Source: Lachnospiraceae bacterium (GTDB taxonomy: Bacteria > Bacillota > Clostridia > Lachnospirales > Lachnospiraceae). From it: a stretch of DNA of 11,609 nt. This document shows positions 1-5,935 of the stretch, one piece after another. Under the pieces are notes generated by a model, which saw nothing but the letters and a program-made list of their open reading frames with translations, had not been told where the DNA came from and ran no database searches. The stretch lies in assembly GCA_017958465.1 (NCBI GenBank), contig JAGDCQ010000294.1:1-11609 (forward strand). The letters are read 5' to 3'. How positions within the stretch are numbered: position 1 is the stretch's first letter; each line of letters opens with the position of its first letter. Made by a program: the position numbers and the translations under genes.

Positions 1-348
1 ACAAAGAAGGTTGTGGATGCTGTTGCATCTCCAAACCTCAGGGTCATCCTTGACGCCGTAAACCTGCTTGATGTCACAAATTGCCACAAACAGTCGGAAA
101 TATTTGAAGAAGCCTTTGACCTTTTGAACGATCATATCGATGTGCTGCACATCAAGGATTTTGTTAAGGCAGGAGAAACCCTGAGGACTACTGATCTTGT
201 TGTGGGAGAGGGAGAGCTCGACCTTGCAAGGATCCTTAAATACGCGAAAACGAAAAAGCCCTGTATTGAGATCCTTATCGAGGATTCAAACCCCGGAAAT
301 ATCATGGCTTCCAAGGCAAATATTGAAAAACTGTACGCGAGCCTTTGA
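1..348 (+). CDS. Sugar phosphate isomerase/epimerase, TIM barrel (3' part)
   Basis: The reading frame is open from the first base of the window and ends at TGA 346-348, so the 5' part of the gene lies outside; 115 codons are visible. The fragment looks like the C-terminal third of the xylose-isomerase-like TIM-barrel family (AP endonuclease family 2 fold). It contains ILDAVNLLD, resembling the 'lDpvN' strand; HIKDF, the conserved H-x-K-D strand; VGEGELDLARIL; and a terminal CIEILIED strand. Members use a divalent metal to isomerise or epimerise sugars and inositols, and the H and acidic residues in these motifs are typical metal or substrate ligands. The substrate cannot be read from this fragment. 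No clear terminator follows; the nrdR promoter begins 28 bases after the stop. The family call is solid, the exact function unknown. Confidence 0.8.
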   Translation, partial: TKKVVDAVASPNLRVILDAVNLLDVTNCHKQSEIFEEAFDLLNDHIDVLHIKDFVKAGETLRTTDLVVGEGELDLARILKYAKTKKPCIEILIEDSNPGNIMASKANIEKLYASL

Positions 349-375
349 TCTTTGAAAAACTTTCGTAAAAAAGTG

Positions 376-403
376 TTGACCTAATTTTTCAATTACTTAT
401 AAT
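376..403 (+). promoter_or_regulatory. Sigma-A promoter of nrdR
   Basis: The -35 TTGACC (376-381) and the perfect -10 TATAAT (398-403) are separated by 16 bases. Predicted transcription starts near 410, giving a leader of about 40 bases before the nrdR ATG. The spacer holds a small TAATT/AATTA inverted repeat (382-386 and 391-395) of unknown significance. The promoter shows that nrdR is transcribed independently of the upstream isomerase gene. Confidence 0.75.
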
Positions 404-449
404 GTTTTATAGAGAGATTAGAAAATTCACCGAATACGGAGGTTTTTTG

Positions 450-902
450 ATGAAGTGTCCTTTCTGCGGTAATGAAGATACAAAAGTGATCGATTCTCGT
501 CCGTCTGAAGATAACAGCTCTATCAGGCGCCGTCGTCAATGTGACGTTTGTCTGAAACGTTTTACGACTTATGAGAAAATTGAGACTATTCCTCTTGTTG
601 TCATTAAAAAAGACAATAACCGCGAAAGCTACGACCGCTCCAAGATAGAATCCGGTGTTTATCGTTCCTGCCATAAAAGGCCCATTTCTGTGGACCAGAT
701 CGTAAAGCTTGTGGACGAAGTGGAAAATGTTATTTTCTCAATGGATGAAAAGGAGATCCCAAGCTCTGTAATAGGCGAGCTTGTTATGAACAAACTCCGT
801 GAGCTTGATGCTGTAGCTTACGTCCGCTTTGCCTCTGTTTACAGGGAATTCAAAGACGTTAACACATTTATGAAAGAACTTGAAAAGGTTATAGATAAAT
901 AA
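450..902 (+). CDS. nrdR: Transcriptional repressor NrdR
   Basis: A 150-residue protein of the usual NrdR length. NrdR is a zinc-finger/ATP-cone repressor of ribonucleotide reductase genes that senses the ATP/dATP balance. The N-terminal zinc ribbon is visible as Cys3-x2-Cys6 and Cys31-x2-Cys34, with the family signatures DSRPSED (15-21), the basic IRRRRQC stretch (25-31) and KRFTTYE (36-42). An ATP-cone domain occupies roughly residues 49-139. The start is ATG 450 because an ACGGAGG ribosome binding site (436-442) sits 7 bases before it and the protein then begins MKCPFCG like its relatives. An in-frame ATG at 402 overlaps the promoter -10 box and cannot be used from that promoter. The gene has its own promoter and a terminator at 947-981, so it is probably monocistronic. 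No ribonucleotide reductase gene is in the window. Confidence 0.97.
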   Translation: MKCPFCGNEDTKVIDSRPSEDNSSIRRRRQCDVCLKRFTTYEKIETIPLVVIKKDNNRESYDRSKIESGVYRSCHKRPISVDQIVKLVDEVENVIFSMDEKEIPSSVIGELVMNKLRELDAVAYVRFASVYREFKDVNTFMKELEKVIDK

Positions 903-936
903 CCTTGAAAATATCCGTAATTGCAGTAAAAATATG

Positions 937-965
937 TTGACTTTCTAAACCGCATTGTTTATAAT
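937..965 (+). promoter_or_regulatory. Sigma-A promoter of comM, nested in the nrdR terminator
   Basis: The -35 TTGACT (937-942) and perfect -10 TATAAT (960-965) have the optimal 17-base spacing. The -10 hexamer is exactly the loop of the hairpin with arms 947-959 and 966-978. Transcription would start near 972, inside the 3' arm of that hairpin, so the comM transcript carries only part of it and cannot form the terminator. About 34 untranslated bases precede the chosen comM start. Confidence 0.75.
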
Positions 966-981
966 AACAATGCGGTTTTTT
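947..981 (+). terminator. Intrinsic terminator of nrdR
   Basis: A perfect 13-bp inverted repeat: AAACCGCATTGTT (947-959), a 6-base loop TATAAT (960-965), and AACAATGCGGTTT (966-978). It is followed by a U-run, with six T at 976-981 of which three belong to the arm. It lies 44 bases after the nrdR stop. The same bases also form the core of the comM promoter, so terminator and promoter are superimposed. Confidence 0.75.
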
Positions 982-1005
982 CTACGGGAGAAAGAAAAGG
1001 TAATC

Positions 1006-2529
1006 GTGTTCTGCAATGTTAAGAGCGCAGCCCTTGACGGCATTCATGCGCAAATAGTGAACGTTGAGGTAGACGTTAATGATGGTCTGCCTGTTTTTGA
1101 GATGGTGGGGCTTCCATCGTCTGAAGTTAAGGAAGCAAAGGAAAGAGTGCGTGTTTCCCTTCGAAATGCCAACTATTTTCTGCCTCCGAAACATATCACG
1201 GCCAATCTTTCCCCTGCAGATATCAGAAAAGAAGGCACTGCCTTCGATCTTCCCATAGCTGTGGCCGTTCTTGGCGCAGCAGGTCTGCTTATCCCGGATT
1301 CCCTGGACAAAATACTTTTTATCGGTGAACTGAGCCTGGACGGTACTGTCAATTCGGTCTCGGGTGTTCTTCCTGTTGCCTACGAGGCAATGAGGTCCGG
1401 TTTTTCTTATTGTATGGTCCCCTACGAAAACAGAAAAGAAGCGGCAGCCATAGAAGGTATAAAGATCCTTGCCGTAAGCTCTCTTTCAGAGGTTGTGGAG
1501 GCCATTAAGGATCCCACCCCTTATCTTTATATCCCCGACGGAGACCGGGGTTTAAAGACCCTTTCAAGCTCTGTGGAAAACGATCTTTGCGACCTTGTGG
1601 GCCAGACAGTTGCAAGGCGCGCCCTTGAGGTTGCGGCCGCAGGCCATCACAATATGCTGATGACAGGTGCTCCGGGGGCAGGAAAAACAATGATCGCAAG
1701 GTGCATCCCGGGCATCCTTCCTAAGCTCACGCTTGATGAAAGCCTTGAGCTTTCTATGATCTACTCAGTGGCCGGACGCTTAAAAAACGACGGAAACATC
1801 ATAACGGAGAGGCCTTTTCGCGCCCCTCACCACACCATTTCTTCACATGCCCTTACAGGCGGCGGCAGCGTGCCAAAGCCCGGAGAGATAAGCCTGGCCT
1901 CTAAAGGAGTCCTGTTCCTGGACGAACTGCCCGAGTTCAACCGCAACACTATCGAGATCCTGCGCCAGCCCCTTGAAAGCCGGGAGATAAGCATAAACCG
2001 TGTTAGCGGAAGTGCCGTCTACCCCGCGGATTTTATGCTGATCGCGGCTATGAACCCTTGTAAATGCGGCTTTTACCCCGATCGCTCAAAGTGCACCTGT
2101 ACGCAGATGCAGGTAAGGAATTACCTTGGAAGGATCAGCAGGCCCCTGCTCGACCGTTTTGATATCAGGATAAACGTTGGCGGAGTTGCGGCTACAGAGT
2201 GGTTTGACCGAAAGAAAGGGGAGTCCAGCGAAAAGGTGAGAGAGCGTGTGACCCGCGCAAGAAAGATACAGGAGGAGCGGTTTAAGGACCAAAAATACAA
2301 GACGAATTCCTGCATGAATTCTATGCAGACCGAAGAAATATGTAAGCTTGGGCCAAATGAACTGGCCCTTATGAAGGAGGTTTTTGTGAAATACGAGCTT
2401 AGCGGAAGAGGTTACCACAGGATCCTCAGAGTCGCCAGGACTATTGCGGACCTTGCAGGGGAAGAGGATATTAAGGAAGCTCATTTAGCAGAGGCCGTGA
2501 GCTATCGCGGCATGGAGCTTACCGACTGA
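1006..2529 (+). CDS. comM: ComM/YifB-family Mg-chelatase-like AAA+ ATPase
   Basis: 507 residues, the usual size for YifB/ComM. ComM is a hexameric AAA+ helicase that promotes branch migration of donor DNA during natural transformation; outside competent species it is called YifB. The N-terminal domain (about 1-170) begins with the family pattern VKSAALDGI and contains NGLPVFEMVGLP-like sequence (here NDGLPVF). Walker A is GAPGAGKT (221-228) and Walker B is GVLFLDE (301-307). NPCKCG plus KCTC supply the four cysteines usual in this family, followed by LLDRFDI with the arginine-finger region and the C-terminal Mg-chelatase domain. I chose GTG 1006, with AAGG 5 bases upstream, because it gives the normal N-terminus. 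An in-frame ATG at 970 lies upstream of the predicted transcription start, inside the terminator hairpin. dprA follows after 47 bases with no terminator, so they are probably cotranscribed. Confidence 0.93.
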   Translation: MFCNVKSAALDGIHAQIVNVEVDVNDGLPVFEMVGLPSSEVKEAKERVRVSLRNANYFLPPKHITANLSPADIRKEGTAFDLPIAVAVLGAAGLLIPDSLDKILFIGELSLDGTVNSVSGVLPVAYEAMRSGFSYCMVPYENRKEAAAIEGIKILAVSSLSEVVEAIKDPTPYLYIPDGDRGLKTLSSSVENDLCDLVGQTVARRALEVAAAGHHNMLMTGAPGAGKTMIARCIPGILPKLTLDESLELSMIYSVAGRLKNDGNIITERPFRAPHHTISSHALTGGGSVPKPGEISLASKGVLFLDELPEFNRNTIEILRQPLESREISINRVSGSAVYPADFMLIAAMNPCKCGFYPDRSKCTCTQMQVRNYLGRISRPLLDRFDIRINVGGVAATEWFDRKKGESSEKVRERVTRARKIQEERFKDQKYKTNSCMNSMQTEEICKLGPNELALMKEVFVKYELSGRGYHRILRVARTIADLAGEEDIKEAHLAEAVSYRGMELTD

Positions 2530-2576
2530 CCTGCCGGTAAAACCTAATCATAAACAATTCGAAACGGAGAGAAAAG

Positions 2577-3680
2577 ATGACAGAAAGAGAAAGCCTTATG
2601 GCGCTTTCCCGCATTTCCTATGCAGGAATGCCCATTCTTCATAAAATAGTGGATTTTACAGACGGAGCAAGGGGGTTCTTTTGTTCCACAAGAGAGCGCA
2701 TAGAGAAGATGTGTTCTCTTTTAAAGATCAACGATCATATAAAAGCAACGCTCCTTGATGTGCACAAAAACCCGGATATTCCGGGGATCCTTGCGCTGAT
2801 GGAGAAAGAGGAGCTCAGGTTTATTACTGAGGAGGATAACGAATACCCGGAAAAACTGAAGGAGATATTTTCACCGCCGCTCTACCTTTACGTCCGGGGG
2901 GACCTTAACAAGTGCGAGAAAAGCGTTGCTATCATAGGCTCCAGGAATTGCTCCTTCTACGGTAGGGAAGTTGCTGTTTCCTTTGGAAAGATTTTTGCGT
3001 CAAACGGGATAAATGTGGTGAGCGGCATGGCAAAAGGAGTTGACGGCTATGCGCATATAGGCGCTCTTGAGGGTGAGGGCCACACAACTGCAGTGCTTGG
3101 GTTTGGGCACTGTGAGTGTTATCCTGCGGAGCACAGGACTTTGAAAAACAGGATAGAAAAAAGCGGGTGCCTTATATCCGAGTATCATCCGCTCGTCAGG
3201 TCCGACAGGCTTCATTTCCCCGCAAGGAACCGCCTGATCGCTGCTCTTGCGGACTGCCTTGTGGTGGTGGAAGCGGCGATAAAGAGCGGGACCATCATAA
3301 CAGTGGATTTTGCCCTTTCTCTCGGGAGGAATATCTATGCTGTGCCCGGCAGGATAGGTGATCCCCTGAGCGAAGGCTGCATCGAGCTGATCAAGCACGG
3401 GTGTCGTCCGGTTACCGATCCGGGCGAGGTTTTAAGCGATCTTGGCTACTTTGTAAAAAAATCAGTTTCCAAAAAAATTAAAAATCCTCTTGATTTAAAA
3501 CAGAAAATAGTATATTCTAACGTAGATTTAATCCCTAGAACTACTGAGGAGATCCTGTCCGGAACGGGGCTTGAGACTACTGAAGGTCTCCGGGCTCTGT
3601 TTACGCTTGAGCTGAACGGGTTTATCAAACAGCCGGTCACCGGAACTTATATCAGGAACGTAGAAGACTATTATGGCTAA
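2577..3680 (+). CDS. dprA: DNA processing protein DprA (Smf)
   Basis: 367 residues. DprA binds incoming single-stranded DNA in the cytoplasm and loads RecA during natural transformation. The N-terminal helical region (about 1-85) resembles a SAM/HhH domain. The Rossmann-like core (about 90-290) has the nucleotide/DNA-binding signatures GSRNCSFYG (121-129), SGMAKGVDGYAH (149-160), a YPAEH motif, ISEYHP, FPARNR (214-219), and SGTIIT followed by AVPG. A C-terminal winged-helix (DML1-like, about 300-360) carries RTTEEIL and LRALFTLELNGFI. The linker between core and winged helix is unusually AT-rich (3447-3535), with two A7 runs. The ATG has a GGAGA ribosome binding site (2566-2570) 6 bases upstream. 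The last 8 bases overlap the start of topA, so translation is probably coupled. Function by family is secure; whether the strain is transformable is unknown. Confidence 0.95.
   Translation: MTERESLMALSRISYAGMPILHKIVDFTDGARGFFCSTRERIEKMCSLLKINDHIKATLLDVHKNPDIPGILALMEKEELRFITEEDNEYPEKLKEIFSPPLYLYVRGDLNKCEKSVAIIGSRNCSFYGREVAVSFGKIFASNGINVVSGMAKGVDGYAHIGALEGEGHTTAVLGFGHCECYPAEHRTLKNRIEKSGCLISEYHPLVRSDRLHFPARNRLIAALADCLVVVEAAIKSGTIITVDFALSLGRNIYAVPGRIGDPLSEGCIELIKHGCRPVTDPGEVLSDLGYFVKKSVSKKIKNPLDLKQKIVYSNVDLIPRTTEEILSGTGLETTEGLRALFTLELNGFIKQPVTGTYIRNVEDYYG
3490..3518 (+). promoter_or_regulatory. Possible internal promoter for topA within dprA
   Basis: TTGATT (3490-3495) and TATTCT (3513-3518) are spaced by exactly 17 bases in the AT-rich linker region of dprA. 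Each hexamer matches the sigma-A consensus at 4 of 6 positions. The predicted start near 3525 would give topA a leader of about 150 bases. This is only a candidate, because AT-rich coding DNA produces such matches by chance. Confidence 0.25.
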
Positions 3681-5652
3681 GAATCTGTTGATCGTTGAGT
3701 CCCCCGCTAAGGCGGCAACAATTAAAAAATTCCTTGGGAACAATTATGAAGTGCTGGCATCTAACGGCCATGTAAGGGACCTTCCCAAGAGCAAGATGGG
3801 TATAGATACAGAGCACGACTTTGAGCCGCAGTATATAACCATCCGCGGAAAGAGCGAAGTTATCAATAATCTTAAAAAGGCCGTTAAAAAGGCTGATAAG
3901 ATCTATCTCGCAACAGACCCCGACCGCGAAGGGGAAGCTATCTCTTATCATCTTAAAGAGCTGTTGAAGCTCGATCCCAAGAACACTACACGTGTGACCT
4001 TCAACGAGATCACAAAGAAGGCTGTCAGCAATTCCATCAAGAATTCAAGGAACATCGACATGAATCTTGTAAATGCGCAGCAGGCAAGACGTGTGCTCGA
4101 CAGGCTTGTGGGCTACGAGATCTCGCCGGTGCTCTGGCAGAAGGTGAAGAGAGGCCTTTCGGCAGGCCGTGTGCAGTCGGTGGCTCTTCGCATTATCTGC
4201 GACAGGGAAGATGAGATAAACGCATTCGACCAAAAGGAATACTGGACGATAGACGCCATTTTCAAGGCCGGGCAGACTGCCCTTGAATCAAAGTTTTACG
4301 GCGATGAAAAGGGTAAGATAGAGATCGGGACAAAGAAGGAAGCGGATGCCATCGTTAAGAAGCTGGAAAAAGGCACGCCTGTAGTTAAGGAAGTAAAGAA
4401 CGGCGAGAGGAAGCGTAACGCCCCCAATCCCTTCACCACCAGTACTTTGCAGCAGGAGTGCAGCAAGAAGCTTAACTTTGCTACAGCAAAGACTATGCTT
4501 GTGGCACAGCAGCTTTACGAAGGTGTTAACGTCAAGGGCCATGGGACCATAGGTCTTATTACGTACCTGCGTACAGATTCCATCCGTGTTTCGGACGAAG
4601 CAAAGGCTGCTGCGGAGGAGTTTATCACAGAGAATTACGGCAAGGACTTTGTCGGGTCTCCGGTTGTCCAGAAAAAGGAAGACAAAAACATTCAGGATGC
4701 ACACGAAGCCATCCGTCCCACTTATATAGAGCTTACTCCGGCGCAGGTAAAGGATTCCCTTACACGCGATCAGTTCAGGCTTTACCAGCTTGTCTGGAAA
4801 CGCTTTATCGCAAGCCGCATGCAGGCTGCAAAATATGAGACTGTTTCAGCTTCCGTGGATGTTAACGGATACATCTTTAATTCCACCAGCTCCAAGCTTG
4901 TTTTCCAGGGCTTCCTTGCTGTTTATAACGATGATGAAGAAGAGGCTCAGGCTTCGAATGCCGGAGTGAAGAAGATAAAGCCGGGCGACAAGCTGAAGAC
5001 GGAGTCTTTTGCTCCGGAGCAGCATTTTACACAGCCTCCCGCACATTTCACCGAGGCCTCCCTTATCAAAGAGCTCGAGGAGAGAGGGATAGGGCGTCCG
5101 AGTACTTACGCTCCGACAATTACAACTATCCTTGCCCGCCATTACGTGATCAAAGAGGATAAAAACCTGTATGTCACGGAGCTTGGAGAAGCTGTAAACA
5201 ACATAATGAAAAACCAGTTCCCCACCATTGTGGATGTCAACTTCACGGTTAATCTCGAGTATCTTTTCGATAAGATAGGAGAGGGTGAGACAGACTGGAA
5301 AGAGGTAGTGAGGAATTTCTATCCGGATCTTGAGGAAGCGGTTAAGGCTGCCAACGAAGAGCTCGAAAAGATCGAGATAAAGGATGAAGTCTCGGATGTG
5401 CAGTGTGAAAACTGCGGCAGGATGATGGTCTACAAATACGGACCTCACGGCAGGTTCCTTGCGTGCCCCGGTTTCCCGGAGTGCAGGAATACAAAGACTA
5501 TAGTAGAAAAAGCCGGTGTTGCCTGCCCTAAGTGCGGAAAGGATATAGTGATCCGCAAGACTAAGAAAGGGCGCCGTTTCTACGCCTGCGAGTCCCCGGA
5601 CTGCGATTATATGTCCTGGCAGAAGCCAAAGGCAGAAGAGAAAAAGGACTGA
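3673..5652 (+). CDS. topA: DNA topoisomerase I (type IA)
   Basis: 659 residues, slightly shorter than the roughly 690 of B. subtilis TopA. The enzyme relaxes negative supercoils through a transient 5'-phosphotyrosine link. The N-terminal Toprim domain has LLIVESPAKA (Glu9) and the acidic DPDREGE (82-88). The catalytic tyrosine is Tyr298 in TYLRTDS. GRPSTYAPT is the other well-conserved type IA motif. Two C-terminal zinc ribbons follow: Cys578/581/598/604 and Cys618/621/639/644. A short Lys/Glu-rich tail (QKPKAEEKKD) ends the protein. The ATG overlaps the dprA stop (ATGGCTAA), and the nearest AGGA is 15 bases away, so initiation probably depends on coupling to dprA. The last 33 bases, including TGA, are duplicated in tandem immediately downstream. 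A terminator lies at 5723-5772. Confidence 0.97.
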   Translation: MAKNLLIVESPAKAATIKKFLGNNYEVLASNGHVRDLPKSKMGIDTEHDFEPQYITIRGKSEVINNLKKAVKKADKIYLATDPDREGEAISYHLKELLKLDPKNTTRVTFNEITKKAVSNSIKNSRNIDMNLVNAQQARRVLDRLVGYEISPVLWQKVKRGLSAGRVQSVALRIICDREDEINAFDQKEYWTIDAIFKAGQTALESKFYGDEKGKIEIGTKKEADAIVKKLEKGTPVVKEVKNGERKRNAPNPFTTSTLQQECSKKLNFATAKTMLVAQQLYEGVNVKGHGTIGLITYLRTDSIRVSDEAKAAAEEFITENYGKDFVGSPVVQKKEDKNIQDAHEAIRPTYIELTPAQVKDSLTRDQFRLYQLVWKRFIASRMQAAKYETVSASVDVNGYIFNSTSSKLVFQGFLAVYNDDEEEAQASNAGVKKIKPGDKLKTESFAPEQHFTQPPAHFTEASLIKELEERGIGRPSTYAPTITTILARHYVIKEDKNLYVTELGEAVNNIMKNQFPTIVDVNFTVNLEYLFDKIGEGETDWKEVVRNFYPDLEEAVKAANEELEKIEIKDEVSDVQCENCGRMMVYKYGPHGRFLACPGFPECRNTKTIVEKAGVACPKCGKDIVIRKTKKGRRFYACESPDCDYMSWQKPKAEEKKD

Positions 5653-5685
5653 CAGAAGCCTAAGGCAGAAGAGAAAAAGGACTGA
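5620..5685 (+). repeat. 33-bp tandem duplication spanning the topA stop codon
   Basis: Copy 1 (5620-5652) encodes QKPKAEEKKD-stop at the end of TopA. Copy 2 (5653-5685) follows with no gap, in the same frame, and encodes the identical peptide and stop. They differ at one position in 33 (A 5628 versus T 5661), a synonymous Pro codon change CCA/CCT. Period-33 similarity extends slightly on both sides: TG before each copy and CAG after each. Copy 2 is outside the annotated gene unless the first TGA is read through. Confidence 0.97.
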
Positions 5686-5722
5686 CAGCCGGCAGTTTAC
5701 CGGCAAATAGACCGATAAATGC

Positions 5723-5772
5723 AAAAACACAGAAACAGTAGCTGCTCAATGTAGACCTGTTTTTGTGTTTTT
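5723..5772 (+). terminator. Intrinsic terminator after topA
   Basis: Arms AAAAACACAGAAACAG (5723-5738) and CTGTTTTTGTGTTTTT (5757-5772) pair over 16 positions with one G-U, around an 18-base loop. The inner 11 pairs act as the hairpin, and the five T at the end plus the following CTTT form the U-tract. The A-run on the left side would also allow it to work in reverse. It probably ends the comM-dprA-topA unit. A separate 5-bp GCCGG/CCGGC stem at 5688-5704 lies just before it. Confidence 0.8.
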
Positions 5773-5848
5773 CTTTATAATAAAGCTAAAAGATATAATA
5801 GCATTTTATGAGAGCAATTAGAATATTCTTAATAAAGCAAAAATAGTC

Positions 5849-5877
5849 TTGCATTTTCGAAAATTATGTGATATCAT
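5849..5877 (+). promoter_or_regulatory. Promoter of codY
   Basis: The -35 TTGCAT (5849-5854) and -10 TATCAT (5872-5877) have a 17-base spacer, and transcription is predicted to start near 5884, about 52 bases before the ATG. A 12-bp perfect palindrome overlaps the -35 and the spacer, so a protein bound there would exclude RNA polymerase. Another TATAAT at 5794-5799 has only a poor -35 (TTCTTT) and is a weaker alternative. Confidence 0.6.
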
Positions 5878-5912
5878 ACTCTCGCATGGCTATATTAGGG
5901 TGTTTCGAAAAT
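5853..5912 (+). promoter_or_regulatory. Paired TTTCGAAAAT palindromes, candidate operators of codY
   Basis: ATTTTCGAAAAT (5853-5864) is a perfect 12-bp palindrome within the codY promoter. TTTCGAAAAT recurs at 5903-5912 in the predicted leader, with its core centred 48 bp downstream. The core resembles the CodY box AATTTTCWGAAAATT but lacks the central W base, so in a fixed 15-mer alignment it scores about 5 mismatches. Autoregulation by CodY is possible; another dimeric regulator is the alternative. Confidence 0.4.
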
Positions 5913-5935
5913 AATTGACTATGACAGGAGGAAAA

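Noticed and set aside
402..449. Longer nrdR from ATG 402
   Set aside because: The ATG overlaps the -10 box TATAAT (398-403) and has no ribosome binding site; ATG 450 has an excellent one and gives the family N-terminus.
955..1005. Upstream starts for comM (TTG 955, ATG 970)
   Set aside because: Both lie within the terminator/promoter hairpin, at or before the predicted transcription start near 972, and would add residues not typical of YifB/ComM.
3455..3477. Two A7 runs in dprA as a possible phase-variation or frameshift site
   Set aside because: Short A-runs are expected in an AT-rich Lys-rich linker, and the frame continues intact into the conserved winged helix; no sign of programmed switching.
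4846..5730. A 294-codon open frame on the minus strand opposite topA
   Set aside because: It is antisense to the C-terminal half of a clear topA, has low-complexity Leu/Phe composition and no recognisable family; it arises from codon bias of the sense gene.
5773..5838. CTTTATAATAAAG palindrome (5773-5785) and TAATAAAGC direct repeat (5778-5786, 5830-5838)
   Set aside because: These are AT-rich and of low information content; I see no -35 partner or known motif, so they are not reported as regulatory.
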